A stretch of DNA of 64,000 nt from Vesta saturnalis. Taxonomy: Eukaryota; Arthropoda; Insecta; Coleoptera; Lampyridae. The notes below the pieces were generated by a model. It ran no database searches, was not told where the DNA came from, and saw only the letters and a program-made list of their open reading frames with translations. How positions within the stretch are numbered: position 1 is the stretch's first letter; each line of letters begins with the position of its first letter. The stretch spans positions 814,501 to 878,500 of the forward strand of contig JARFJB010001910.1 of assembly GCA_036346205.1 (NCBI GenBank), in the 5' to 3' direction. Below, in pieces: positions 12,189 through 22,434 of the stretch. The position numbers and the translations under genes were made by a program.

Positions 12189-13650
12189 TTAGTGTCGCCC
12201 TAGATGTTCGAAATGTGGTCCATCATTTTCAATGCATGAAATCAATCGCTGACGGGTGGAGAGAACAGCAGTTTCAATTTCTGCGCTTGAAATACTTCGT
12301 ATTCTCTGTCGTATTCTTGCAATCATGTCAGCTCTTGTTGTGGGTCTATCGGCATAGACGAGATCTTTTATTCGCCCCCACAAATAAAAATCTAAACAAG
12401 TTATGTCTAGAGACCTTGGTGGCCAAACAAATAAACTTCCACGTCCTATCCACCTTTCAGGGTATGATTGATCTAAGAAATTCCGAACATCTCTAGAATA
12501 ATGTGCCGGGCACCCATCATGTTGCAAGAACATGTCACGACGAATGGCCAAGGGTACGTCTTCTAAAAGAAGTGGCAATTCGTTGCTTAAAAAATCTAAA
12601 TATCTTTCTCTATTAACAGTCTCATTAAAAAAAGGCCCAATTATTTCTCCACCTAGAATCCTGCACCACACATTTACAGACCAACGACCCTGATGTTGGA
12701 CCTCCTGTATCCAGTGGGGATTCGTTTCAGACCAGTAGTGCATATTATGTCGATTTACACTACCATCACTATGAAAAGTAGCCTCATCTGTCCTCATAAT
12801 TCGTGAAAGTATTTCAGGATCGGCGTGTATCATATTTGAGAACCAATTGCAAAAATCCAACCTGGTATCGAAATCTTGAGCATTCAAACCATGTGATATG
12901 GATGCAATCTAAAATAGTATATATTATAAAGCAATCAGATCAATAAGACACATTGAAGTCCTTCGTTGTTAGTAAACGAAAAAGGACTTTAAATGCATTA
13001 ACTCTCGTAATGTTATTACGAATTTTTTTCGCCCGGCCTCCCTTTATTTTTTGTTATTGGTACCTTTTTACTTTACTTTGCCTGACTTAATTATCATGTT
13101 GTTAGTTAAAATCTGTTCACATAGCATAAGATAATTTCATTAAATAATTTGGTGTTTTATTGAAACTGGACATAAAATGGCGGCAAATACATTAGTCATG
13201 TTGTCACAAGTTAACTTTGATGTAATGACATTTTCGGTATGATAAAAATGAGAAAAAAATTAAAACATTTTTATCATTATAATACCGAATAAAAGATGCC
13301 TTAATAAATAAGTAGTCACCTGTGTTCTCTTAAAATATTTTGGACGATGGTTCGTCATATACCCAAGTCTCTAGCTATAGCTCTGGTGCTTGAGTAAGGG
13401 TTAACATTTACATAAGCTAAAACATCAATAACATTTTCCTCTGTTATACATCTGCGTTGTCTTCGGTACACAGGAACATTCACATTTGCAGTAGTACGCA
13501 CGCGGTGTGCGAGTCGGAGAAAACTCTTCTGCTGTGATGCAGTCTGTTTGGGTACTGCAGTGCATACACTCTAACAGCAACGGTTGCATTTCTCATACAT
13601 TCAAAATAAACTGCCAACATATCAAATGCTTCTTTATTTGTAAGAATCAT
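12189..13650 (-). pseudogene. DD41D mariner-like transposase, two exons, damaged first exon
   Basis: This is a cut-and-paste transposase (nuclear, DNA-binding helix-turn-helix plus RNase H-like catalytic domain). Exon 1 (13650-13320) encodes a DUF4817-type N-terminus starting MILTNKEAFDMLAVYFECMR. It has a frameshift near 13520 and an apparent in-frame TGA near 13360. The intron 13319-12909 has GT and AG borders. Exon 2 (12908-12189) is an uninterrupted frame with all three catalytic Asp: RTDEATFHSDG, LQHDGCPAHYS and TCLDFYLWG. There are 41 residues between the second and third Asp. It ends HFEHLGRH. The catalytic exon looks usable and the DNA-binding exon does not. Confidence 0.88.
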
Positions 13651-13925
13651 TTTGGTACGAAAAGATAAAGAAAGTCTATTAAATACAACACGATGAATAA
13701 TTTTTGACATATGCGTGAAAATCATAGCTTGCTTGTTTTCAACAGGGAATTTTATTTTATATTTTACATGGCCCTCTTTACTAATTTTGTTGTCATCAGT
13801 AAATCGTAATACATATTTTAAACTGTATTTGTTGTTGCTGAGCAAATTCGGTTTTTATTGATATTTTATGCTTTTGATTTACTAACACATCGCTTGAAAA
13901 CAAATATAACATTCTTATATAATTA

Positions 13926-14743
13926 AAAAATGTTAGATTTATCACATTATTATTTTATAATTTATTCTCATTGTTAGTAGCGACAGCATTACATTTAGGT
14001 AACCATAACATTAGTATGATAACAGTTTAAATTACTGTAGACCAATGTAAGATCTTTTCATCCAGGCTAAATTTAATAATTTCCGTTAACGCGAACTAGC
14101 CTACTAGACGTTGGAAGAACGATTCCCGCCATTTACCTGTTTCTTACGATATCTCAGGATAGGAAAAAGATATAGACTTGCAGTTTTCACTGTTTTATTA
14201 CTAATTTAGTCTACTTTTTAAAGACCTACTTAAATTTTTATGCTTCCATTTAAAATTGTAAAGAGAAAACACAATATTAAAAAAATTTTAAACTGCGTCC
14301 TCTAGCATTTATGTTATTAATCAGATTGCTTCAAATTTACAAATTTTTTATTGTTTAACAAAAGCTCTTTCAAACAACATTAAGTTTATTAAAATCGGTC
14401 AAGCAGAACCTGAATTAAAGGCGTTTTTTCGTAACAAGGTTTCCACTCCCCCGCCCCTTATTTGAAGAGATAGACTAAAACTTGTCAAATAAAAAATATG
14501 CATAATTTGTCGAGGAATCTGATTATAATATTTAATATGCCCCTTAATTGAGTAAATTTTGAAAAATTTTTCTTTTTAAAATTTGAACTGTCAAACACGC
14601 CCTCTAGCGGTGGGCCTACAATTCTGAAAATAAGTTCCAGGCGTTTCTTGAGGCCACTTTTGTTATAACAAATTTTTTTCCGAACCTGTGCTATAATCAA
14701 TTCCTGAGATATGGCCGACGGCCGTTCTTAGTTGGCCACCCGG
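13926..14743. repeat. right TIR arm of the 11345-14743 element
   Basis: Inverse of 11345-12163. Open frames inside it (for example 14485-14700) are not genes. Confidence 0.88.
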
Positions 14744-14745
14744 TA

Positions 14746-15090
14746 GGCCTGATTTAATTTCTCCTTATCGGTGAATGGTAGCGAAGTGCATCTGTAGGGT
14801 TTACATTTAAATTATACTCTTTTAAATTAAATGTCGAGCTCGACACACACTCCTTTTTTGAAAAAAACCCATGTTTATTTTGTTAGCTGCAGCGCCACTT
14901 AATTTCCTCCAGATAAAAAAAAAACCATACCTAAAACCTGCTTAGTTGATTCAGAATTTTCAAAGCTCTATATTACCAACCTCGTCTCCCCATCTTTTTA
15001 GATAAAAAATAGATAACAGAAAAAAGCTCCAATATACCACATTTCGTCCAAATGGTTCAGCCATTTTCGAGTTATCGATCACAGAAACGC
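14746..15090. other. unassigned flank of the CA microsatellite
   Basis: No gene. The stretch just before the repeat (TTTCGTCCAAATGGTTCAGC...TTTTCGAGTTATCGATCAC) resembles a sequence that often precedes CA repeats at the ends of insect repeats, but I cannot name the element. Confidence 0.35.
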
Positions 15091-15092
15091 AA

Positions 15093-15169
15093 TGACACGC
15101 ACGCACGAACACATCCATCCGCCTGCACCCTCTTCCTTCGCTTACACACACACACACACGCAGCACGCA

Positions 15170-15230
<61 letters not shown>

Positions 15231-15388
15231 CACGCACACACACACACACATCACGCACGCACGTACTCACGCACGTATACATGCACGCACGCACATACAC
15301 GCACGCAAGCATCCTACCACACGCCCACGACTGTACCCAGCATGCACCACGCACACACCCACCCACACACCCAACACCCACACCCAAC

Positions 15389-15422
<34 letters not shown>

Positions 15423-15526
15423 CACCCACACACACACACGCACGCACGCACGCACGCACACAGGCACGCACACAGGCACGCACGAACGTACGCACGCATG
15501 CACGCACTTACATACACTTACACACA

Positions 15527-15557
<31 letters not shown>

Positions 15558-15562
15558 GCGCC
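15093..15562. repeat. (CA)n / (CACG)n / (CG)n compound microsatellite
   Basis: About 470 bp of alternating purine-pyrimidine sequence. There is a pure CA core near 15175-15229, then CACG-rich blocks, further CA runs near 15391-15440 and 15521-15543, and a CG run near 15541-15561. All open frames here (His/Thr-rich on plus, Cys/Val-rich on minus) are products of the repeat. Confidence 0.97.
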
Positions 15563-15789
15563 CAAATCTCTTTTATACACGTACAATAAAATTAATTCAA
15601 AATCAAAAATAGAATAAGAACGTATATAGAAAACAAGTTACCGTGGTAAAAGGCAAGGCTCAATCGAAACATACCCTTGACCTAAAACAGAAATAAGTAC
15701 AAGTACTCTTTAACAAATAGAAAGTTATAAGAGTAGGTCCCATGACATCGTCGATTGTCGTAAATTATGACTAACGATTTAATGTTATT

Positions 15790-16250
15790 AAATAGCCTTT
15801 TAATAAGGTGGATTAGTCCTCTTGTTCGTATTTTACAGTTTTCTGTGGATTGAGTTATTTTCTTCCACGTAATTCTGTTTATTGATCTTACGTCATCCCA
15901 TCAGTTTTCCTCATCTTTCGCTGCTGTTGTGCCATACTGGAATCCAGGATGTTTTTTTTTTACAATCATTAGGTTTTCCTTTTCATGGTAACTGCTGTAC
16001 TTTAATACATCTTATGAACTTCCCTATAAGATCGTCTTCTAAGTTCCTACTTTTTAAAGTTATTTCTCCATCTCTTGTTGCAATTGGTCATAGTGTATCA
16101 CTCCGTGCTCTTTCTCATTTTTATTTATTGTCATTGTCGCTATCGCATAATTAATGACTGGTCTTATTAAAATTTTGTATAGTTCTGTTTGTTTTTTTTC
16201 TTGCTTTTCGCTTCACCCATTTTTTCGTATGCTTCGATTCTTTGTTACAG
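15790..16250 (-). pseudogene. LINE reverse transcriptase C-terminal remnant
   Basis: Minus-strand frames read QTELYKILIRPVINYAIATM, matching the LYKTLIRPVLTYG block after the RT thumb of many insect LINEs. Further on comes GKFIRCIKVQQL, matching the conserved post-RT region. Numerous stops and frameshifts are present. Too little remains to assign a clade. Confidence 0.5.
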
Positions 16251-17055
16251 CATTTATTTATTTATTGTTTTAATAACGGGTTACCAACTAGCTTCAGGTG
16301 GTCGCAGATGCGATTAATTGCTGGAATGCTAAAAAATTAAAGGACTATTGGCTTTCATAGTATTACCAGTAGTAAATGTCATAAGGCCGAGATCTAAAAT
16401 ATTTATTCGAGAATAAAATCACGAGACAGATGTTAGCTTCTGCACAATTCCAGAGTACGTGAAAGAACTCACACAGTAATATCGTTATGTCAATAATGTC
16501 TGTAAATATTGATATTGTGAAATATCTATGCTTAATTCTTTGAAAACACTAGTTATAGTTAATAACCAATCAATTTTGAAAAGCACTAACAATAATAACG
16601 AAATATAAATTTTAATTTTACGAATACAATACAGCAAAGACAATAGCTTATGTTTATATTAAAAGAGCCTTCGTTCACCTTGCATAAAATATTTAACCAC
16701 TTAAATTAAACCGAAAGTAACAAACTACAGTTGAATTAAAAATCAAACTAATTACAATTATCAAACTTTTCCATCCCCACATATGAATTAATTGCGCGAA
16801 AAAAAATATACCAGTATTTAGTTATGTGTAGAATTCTTGTCAATTATGATAGTATTTGAAGATCTTTAAATATAAATTAATAATCTTCTTAATAGTTGCA
16901 AAAAGTATACTGAAATATTATCTCGAGCGACTCAAACAGAATAAACTTAAAAGCCAAGTATGTGATAATCTACTGTGTATCTAAAATGTCATCCCCCTAT
17001 ATACAACTAAACAAGATAGGTATTTGTAGTAAGCTATACCTTTAGGTATAAAATT

Positions 17056-17057
<2 letters not shown>
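16251..17057. other. unassigned AT-rich DNA
   Basis: No recognisable feature. Confidence 0.4.

Positions 17058-17058
<1 letters not shown>

Positions 17059-17099
<41 letters not shown>
17059..17099. repeat. (TA)n microsatellite
   Basis: About 41 bp of uninterrupted TA repeat. Confidence 0.95.
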
Positions 17100-17103
<4 letters not shown>

Positions 17104-18115
17104 TTTTATAAATTACGTAAAATGTACGAACAAAACATTTATGGGGGTTTGTATTAAGTTACGAAAATGCAGTTTACAATTCTTAAAATTAGGTGAAGAT
17201 GTCTTACTTCGATTTCCGGTAAATCCAAGTAAAACACTGCATCCTCTATTGTTTAATACTTGCACTCTTATCGAAGATTGCATGAAATACCAATAAACTA
17301 ATTTACAAGAAACGAAGCAAAATACGATCTGGACCAATCCAAGCGGTGTAGGGCAATTTCGACAATGATATGTATTTTTCTATGTTTAAGAACAAATTTT
17401 ATCAAAAAGATGCAAATTTAAATATGAAAGAAGGGTTATTTTATGATTCTGTCACCGATATTGTTCGTCTTATATTCAGTTTCTTAATTGATGTTAATTT
17501 TAAATACGATGCAGTTGGTTAAGTATTTTCCCTGTCCTTAAAGAATAACGAAAACCGACCGTATCAACAGCAGTCATTGATTGACTTACATAAAGTAATT
17601 CAAATAACTTTTTAAATATATAGTTTTTTGTTTGGTAATCACTCCACGTTATCAATAGGTCCTATTTAATCTTTCTATGTTTAATTTTAAAATTGTTCTT
17701 TACAATTTTGTATACTATTCTTGAAATGCAAGGTCATTTTTCTTTTACTTTACACACTACAACGAAACAATGTATCCTCTTAATTGAAACTCATCAAATA
17801 ATGAAATTTTGTACCTTAATATGCTTAAATTATTCATTTTAATTTTAAATACTACCGTTTGTGGTTTTAATTGATACGTTAGAGAAGTTAGTAGTGTGAC
17901 ACATTTCGTGAAGTACATTGACAATTAAAAAAATCTTTCGGCATTTACACAAGCATTTAAATAAGTACAACTTTACATAGAGGCTTAAACGTTACTGTAT
18001 GTATACTATGTTGTAGTTAAATACGTTATAATTCTAAATATCCGTACATCACCCTAAATACTCGTAACAACTGGTGCAATTCATATTCCTAATCTTTATT
18101 TGGGGTCTTCTGTTC

Positions 18116-18118
<3 letters not shown>
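17100..18118. other. unassigned AT-rich DNA
   Basis: A minus-strand open frame of 74 codons at 17113-17337 has no family resemblance. No repeat was seen. Confidence 0.4.

Positions 18119-18120
<2 letters not shown>

Positions 18121-18163
<43 letters not shown>
18121..18163. repeat. (TA)n microsatellite
   Basis: TA tract of about 43 bp, about 140 bp before the perfect inverted repeat. Confidence 0.95.
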
Positions 18164-18165
<2 letters not shown>

Positions 18166-18302
18166 TTGTCTATTATCGGTTTTCGTTATGTTTGGGTAAT
18201 CTACCGAGACGTATATTATTGTTTTTTGTATTTTTTATTGCCTGTTTGTTCGTGTGCACGATATAACTCAACCCCTACACTATCAATCGAGTTCGTGGGT
18301 AA

Positions 18303-19241
18303 AGCCTGTCCGGTAGAACTGAACGGGTATCGGATTAACAAGGAGGATTGTCAATATATGGTTCTATTGTGCTTGAAACCGCCTTAATGCTTTGCTGTCT
18401 CGTACTTATTGTACGTGACAAAGAAAGATGGATATATTATGAATAATGCCTCTATTTCTGCCGAACAAAAGCGTTTGCAACTTTCACACATAATGACAAG
18501 GCAATAAGAATCAGATGCAGGTAGAATAGAAATTCAATAGGTATAATAAAATGCCAGTGGTTCTCAACACTGCTTTAACATTACATTTAAAATTTATGGA
18601 AGAATGCAAGTTTTTATAATAAACATTTATAAAAGCCATTCATAATAATGAATATTCGATTAAGTATAGGTATTTCAATTTACATTTAGAAAGTTCATTG
18701 TATACCTAAGTATGGTAATGACGTTTTAGTGTACTCCAATTACAAAAGAATCCAAATAAATATGCAATACTGTAACAATAAGTAATTAATAATAGATTAT
18801 TATACCATTTAGTAGGTACATATAGGTATAAATAAAACAACTGCAATATCTATATTATCATTATTCTTTGAGTAAGCGTTTATATAAACTAACCATTAAT
18901 ATAATTAGTAATCGATTATTATTTTTATTATACAAAAGTTGCATTTCTTCACAAATTATATAATGTTAAAGCAGTGTTGAGAACCACTGGCATTTTATTA
19001 TACCTATTGAATTTCTATTCTACCTGCATCTGATTCTTATTGCCTTGTCATTATGTGTGAAAGTTGCAAACGCTTTTGTTCGGCAGAAATAGAGGCATTA
19101 TTCATAATATATCCATCTTTCTTTGTCACGTACAATAAGTACGAGACAGCAAAGCATTAAGGCGGTTTCAAGCACAATAGAACCATATATTGACAATCCT
19201 CCTTGTTAATCCGATACCCGTTCAGTTCTACCGGACAGGCT
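18303..19241. mobile_element. foldback element with a perfect 281-bp inverted repeat
   Basis: Arms 18303-18583 and 18961-19241 are exact inverse complements. Reading both base by base I found no mismatch. The outer ends begin AGCCTGTCCGGTAGAACTG. Inside the arms the symmetry continues for about 35 bp but only imperfectly, then a unique AT-rich spacer follows. No coding sequence is present. A MITE/foldback transposon or a recent inverted duplication are both possible. The target duplication is not clear (TAA on the left, TAT on the right, next to the ends). Confidence 0.85.
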
Positions 19242-19870
19242 ATAGTTGTACAATTATCAAAAACTTTCTATCTCTCACTTCTTGGTTAATTAAATTAACT
19301 AAATTTGTTTTTAAAGCATTATGTAAATTTCCATGGTTACCACCAGCAGTTATTTACCTTTTTCAATTTCTATTTTTGTAATATGTATCTAGCTTCCTTT
19401 CGATGTCTTCGTATGAGTTTAATTTTCTTAATTTTATTTGCATTAAGGCAAGTTAAAGATCCTTTATCGAAGTGGTATTATTCTTATAAAAACAAAGTTT
19501 TGTAATGAGTAGAGTAACCAAAGTAGTTGATACATTGAGACCTACAGTTTCTAGATCTCATACCTTAAACGAATAAAGTATATAATATAATGTTATCTAT
19601 TTTATATACAGAGAAAAATTAATTTACTCAGATCAGGGATCTTTCAGTCCACTTGCTAAACTCGTATTTTTAATGTCTTAGAAATTTTTCTCAGTGATGC
19701 AAAGCGAAGAGCTGGAGTCCAAGTTTGTTGTACCTGTGGTACGTGTATATTGATGATCCTTTAAAAATCTTAAGTTAACATTCATAAATACAAAACTGGA
19801 CTGTGATTTCATTATATAATTAATTTACAACCGTTATTCAAACATAAAGACTAAGTTTGCTTAGAGTGTG
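19242..19870. other. unassigned DNA
   Basis: Two overlapping short open frames (19190-19381 and 19305-19505) are hydrophobic and AT-driven, with no family match. Confidence 0.35.
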
Positions 19871-19875
19871 GCTTG

Positions 19876-19948
19876 TATCTCGATGGCTCGCTTGATAGAG
19901 CATATCTCTAGCAAAGAAGAGGTCGTGGTGCCAATCTCACTCGAAGTA
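19876..19948 (+). repeat. tRNA-like SINE head, diverged
   Basis: About 73 nt beginning TATCTCG and ending CGAAGTA. It contains GGCTCGCTTGATAGAGC as a D-arm-like part, CTAGCAA as an anticodon-loop-like part and a decayed T arm. It is followed by a T-rich tract. It matches the better-preserved copies at 20826-20901 and 21183-21257. Confidence 0.6.
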
Positions 19949-20825
19949 ATCTTTTTTTTTATGCATCTATACAATTTTTAGTTACATATAATAATAAATA
20001 CCACCTCATAGATGTATATACATGAAGCTAGTTGTTGCAGTTGTGGAATTTATGTGGTTTTTGGAGTTATCTTCCTAAGATATCACTTATTGGAATTGCG
20101 GTAGGTAGATCTGCGGTTCCTTTAATTAACAAATTTACATACAATTTAATATAATATTTGCGGTTTACATTTCCCGATCTGGCTAAAGAAATAGTACTAC
20201 CGTGTGCTACGATCTTTTGTATTCTGGTATATCCATGTATAAAATTTATTTTCTATGATGCAAACCCTTGTTTGTCTCAGCACAAAAATCATATTATTTT
20301 AGCATAATTTCCAATCATTTCCAATACATAAATATACAATTTTGTGACATGCAAACTAACGATGTGGTTGTATTTTTTGAAATTATTTCACAAAACCTTA
20401 CAAATATTGAAAATACATATTTTTGTACATACAAGGGGGGCCATAAATAATAAATGAAATTTGTGTTCACAAACGCAGAGCATACAACTTAAAACAACAT
20501 TTATAATACACCGCTCGCAGAAGATGAAAAGAAAAAATATAATACATATTTATTAATAAATGGCGATTGAAACGATCTTGCATACAATTTTGTATGTATT
20601 TCGGGCGCAATCAGCCTTTATGGACGGCTCTAGTTCTTACTCACATGTTGCGGTCCATAAACGCCTGTTTTACGGTGTTGATACATGAATAACTATTAAT
20701 ATACCATAGTTATTTTAACATTCCTCTAACGTAAGATCTTGATATGTGAAATGTTCGGAAATTGTTCCGTTTTTCTCAGTATTAAAAATTATTATTAATT
20801 TTATTAAATACATAAATAAAAAGTT

Positions 20826-20901
20826 TACTTCGAGTAGGATTTGAACCTACGACCTGTACTTTGGCTAGAGTACCGCGCTAACCAACTGGGCTAGCGAAGT
20901 A
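20826..20901 (-). repeat. tRNA-like SINE head, near-complete cloverleaf
   Basis: 76 nt on the minus strand. The acceptor ends TACTTCG and CGAAGTA pair over all 7 bp. The D-arm region has CAGTTGGTTAGCGC. The anticodon stem GTACT/AGTAC encloses CTAGCCAA, one base longer than a normal loop. The T arm GTAGG-TTCAAAT-CCTAC is perfect. The extra loop base and the SINE-like flanks argue against a working tRNA gene. Confidence 0.7.
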
Positions 20902-21182
20902 CAAGTCCCAATCGATGTAAATACTGTCTTTATATATGTAGAACTGAATTTAATAAAATTAATAATAATTTTTAATTATATATTTAATTTTGAACTTATT
21001 CGTTCATAACAAAAACTTATAATAGTTTAATATTAATCAAGTTGCTTTGGTATGTGTGAATCCTTGCGATATTGCAAGCTCACATTCCGTTAATATAAGT
21101 AATTTGATTGTTATCTCATCAAATTTAGAATTTACATTAGTTTTACATATATAAAGACAAATTTTACATCGATTGGGGCTTG

Positions 21183-21257
21183 TACTTCGATAGCGCAGTT
21201 GGTTAGCGCAGTAATCTAGCAAAGTACAGGTCGTAGGTTCAAATCCTACTCGAGGTA
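21183..21257 (+). repeat. tRNA-like SINE head with Ala-type (AGC) loop
   Basis: 75 nt with acceptor TACTTCG/CGAGGTA (one T-G pair), D arm TAGCGCAGTTGGTTAGCGC, seven-base loop CTAGCAA, which would place AGC as anticodon, and a perfect T arm around TTCAAAT. One anticodon-stem pair is mismatched. Sequence flanks are shared with the inverted copy at 20826-20901, so I call it a SINE head. A functional tRNA-Ala would normally begin with G. Confidence 0.65.
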
Positions 21258-21603
21258 AACTTTTTATTTATGTATTTAATAAAATTAATAATAATTTTTA
21301 ATTACATATTTACTTTTTAACTTATTCGTTCATAACAAAAACTTATAATAATGTTTCTCAGTATGTTTACGTATGTCCTTATTGAAGTATTACTTATTTT
21401 GTTATATCCCATTTCACGTGAAAATGAGCCTAATAAATAAAATCTCAGTAATTGCTTTTGATTTTAAGCAATTGCTTAAAAATTGCAGTAATTGCTTTTA
21501 GCCAAAGCTTTTGCTTGAAAAATACAAGCACTTGCTTACATCAGCTTAAAATAGGACGAATAAAACAGGCAATTCCTTTTTTAAATTCAAATTTTCAAGC
21601 CAA

Positions 21604-22235
21604 ATGAACCCCAGGTTGCATTGGCAACCAGTTGTTAACTTTTTGGGCCAGGACATTTGTCCATTTGTTTGTGTATTTGAGTATATTAAATTTAGATATT
21701 TGGAATTATGCCGAATTTCTAAATGTGCGCAAACAAAGTATGCAGAAATTGCGAAGACGATGATTTTAGAAAATTCTATCGATTTGAACGCGAAAATGTT
21801 GAGTGGTTAGCAAATTATTTTTTAGTTGACACTGGTGAAACGCAAGGTGCTGCATTATTACCTTTAACTAAAATGAAAATTGTTTACGACAATTGGCGGA
21901 CCCAGGCTATCAAAATTCTATAGTTGAAGAACTTGGTATTCACTAGACGCAACAACGTTTTTTGTCAAGAGCCAGTAATAATTGAGCGATGCTTCGGACA
22001 GTTAAAAGCAATATTTCCTATCCTCCAGTATAAAGTCAGAAACAAACAGGAAAAAATACCACCTATTATAGTTTATTGCGTTGTGCTTGATAATATTGCT
22101 AAACGTTTGAAAGATGGAAATTTCCTTTATGTAAATCAAGAAGTTGATGTTGATTTGAAAATAGAACGTAACGTAAATATAATTCGTCAATTAGGTCAAC
22201 AAAAAAAAAGAATTAATAACTCAAATACTCTTTAA
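21604..22235 (+). pseudogene. Harbinger (HARBI1-like) nuclease remnant
   Basis: Fragments in different frames align with the C-terminal half of PIF/Harbinger nucleases. 21723-21923 contains PLTKMKIVYDNW. 21924-22235 contains IIERCFGQLKAIFPILQYKV and VYCVVLDNIAKRLKDGN, matching the family pattern (V/I)IERxFGxLKxRFPIL and VLHNIA. The region carrying the first catalytic Asp is not recognisable, and the frame is broken at 21922. The copy is dead. Confidence 0.8.
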
Positions 22236-22309
22236 TAATCGTGTAAATATCTAGTTATACAGGGTGGTTGAGACAATCGTGTAAATATCTAGTTATACAG
22301 GGTGGTCGA
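22234..22309. repeat. 38-bp tandem duplication
   Basis: Two near-identical adjacent units begin AATCGTGTAAATATCTAGTT and end CAGGGTGGTTGAGAC or CAGGGTGGTCGAAAC. They lie exactly at the left border of the foldback element. Confidence 0.85.
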
Positions 22310-22434
22310 AACCTAGCGTTAAAAATTTTTTTGGGTGATAGATAAATGTGACTCAAGTACACAATTAAAAAAATTCCATTTGACACGCCCAATTAAAGAA
22401 AAATTATTTTGTTTTTTTCCAGAAAAAAACTGTA

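Larger units (their letters stand above)
11345..14743 (-). mobile_element. 3.4-kb mariner-like element with about 820-bp TIRs (DD41D)
   Basis: The left end CCGGGTGGCACACTAAGAAC and the right end (its complement, CCGGGTGGCCAACTAAGAAC) are each flanked by TA (11343-11344 and 14744-14745). The inverted arms run about 11345-12163 and 13926-14743, extremely long for a mariner. The centre carries a minus-strand transposase in two exons. This is the most complete member of the long-TIR family here, and it shares subterminal blocks with 7426-9336. The arms differ by scattered substitutions, so it is not a brand-new insertion. Confidence 0.92.
20775..21352. repeat. inverted pair of tRNA-headed SINE copies
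   Basis: The left copy (minus) and right copy (plus) face each other. Both tRNA-like heads share the upstream block ACATATATAAAGACA...TTTACATCGATTGGG. They also share the downstream block AAACTTTTTATTTATGTATT, with AATAAAATTAATAATAATTT next to it. A further plus-strand copy of the AT-rich downstream body (through CTTATTCGTTCATAAC) lies in the middle at about 20945-21030 and repeats at 21270-21352. Confidence 0.7.

Noticed and set aside
15052..15617. Large overlapping open frames on both strands (up to 186 codons)
   Set aside because: They are translations of the CA/CG microsatellite, with low-complexity His/Thr or Cys/Val composition.
21183..21257. Functional tRNA-Ala gene
   Set aside because: Acceptor begins with T, a stem pair is mismatched, and the flanks are shared with an inverted copy that has an extra loop base; a SINE head fits better.
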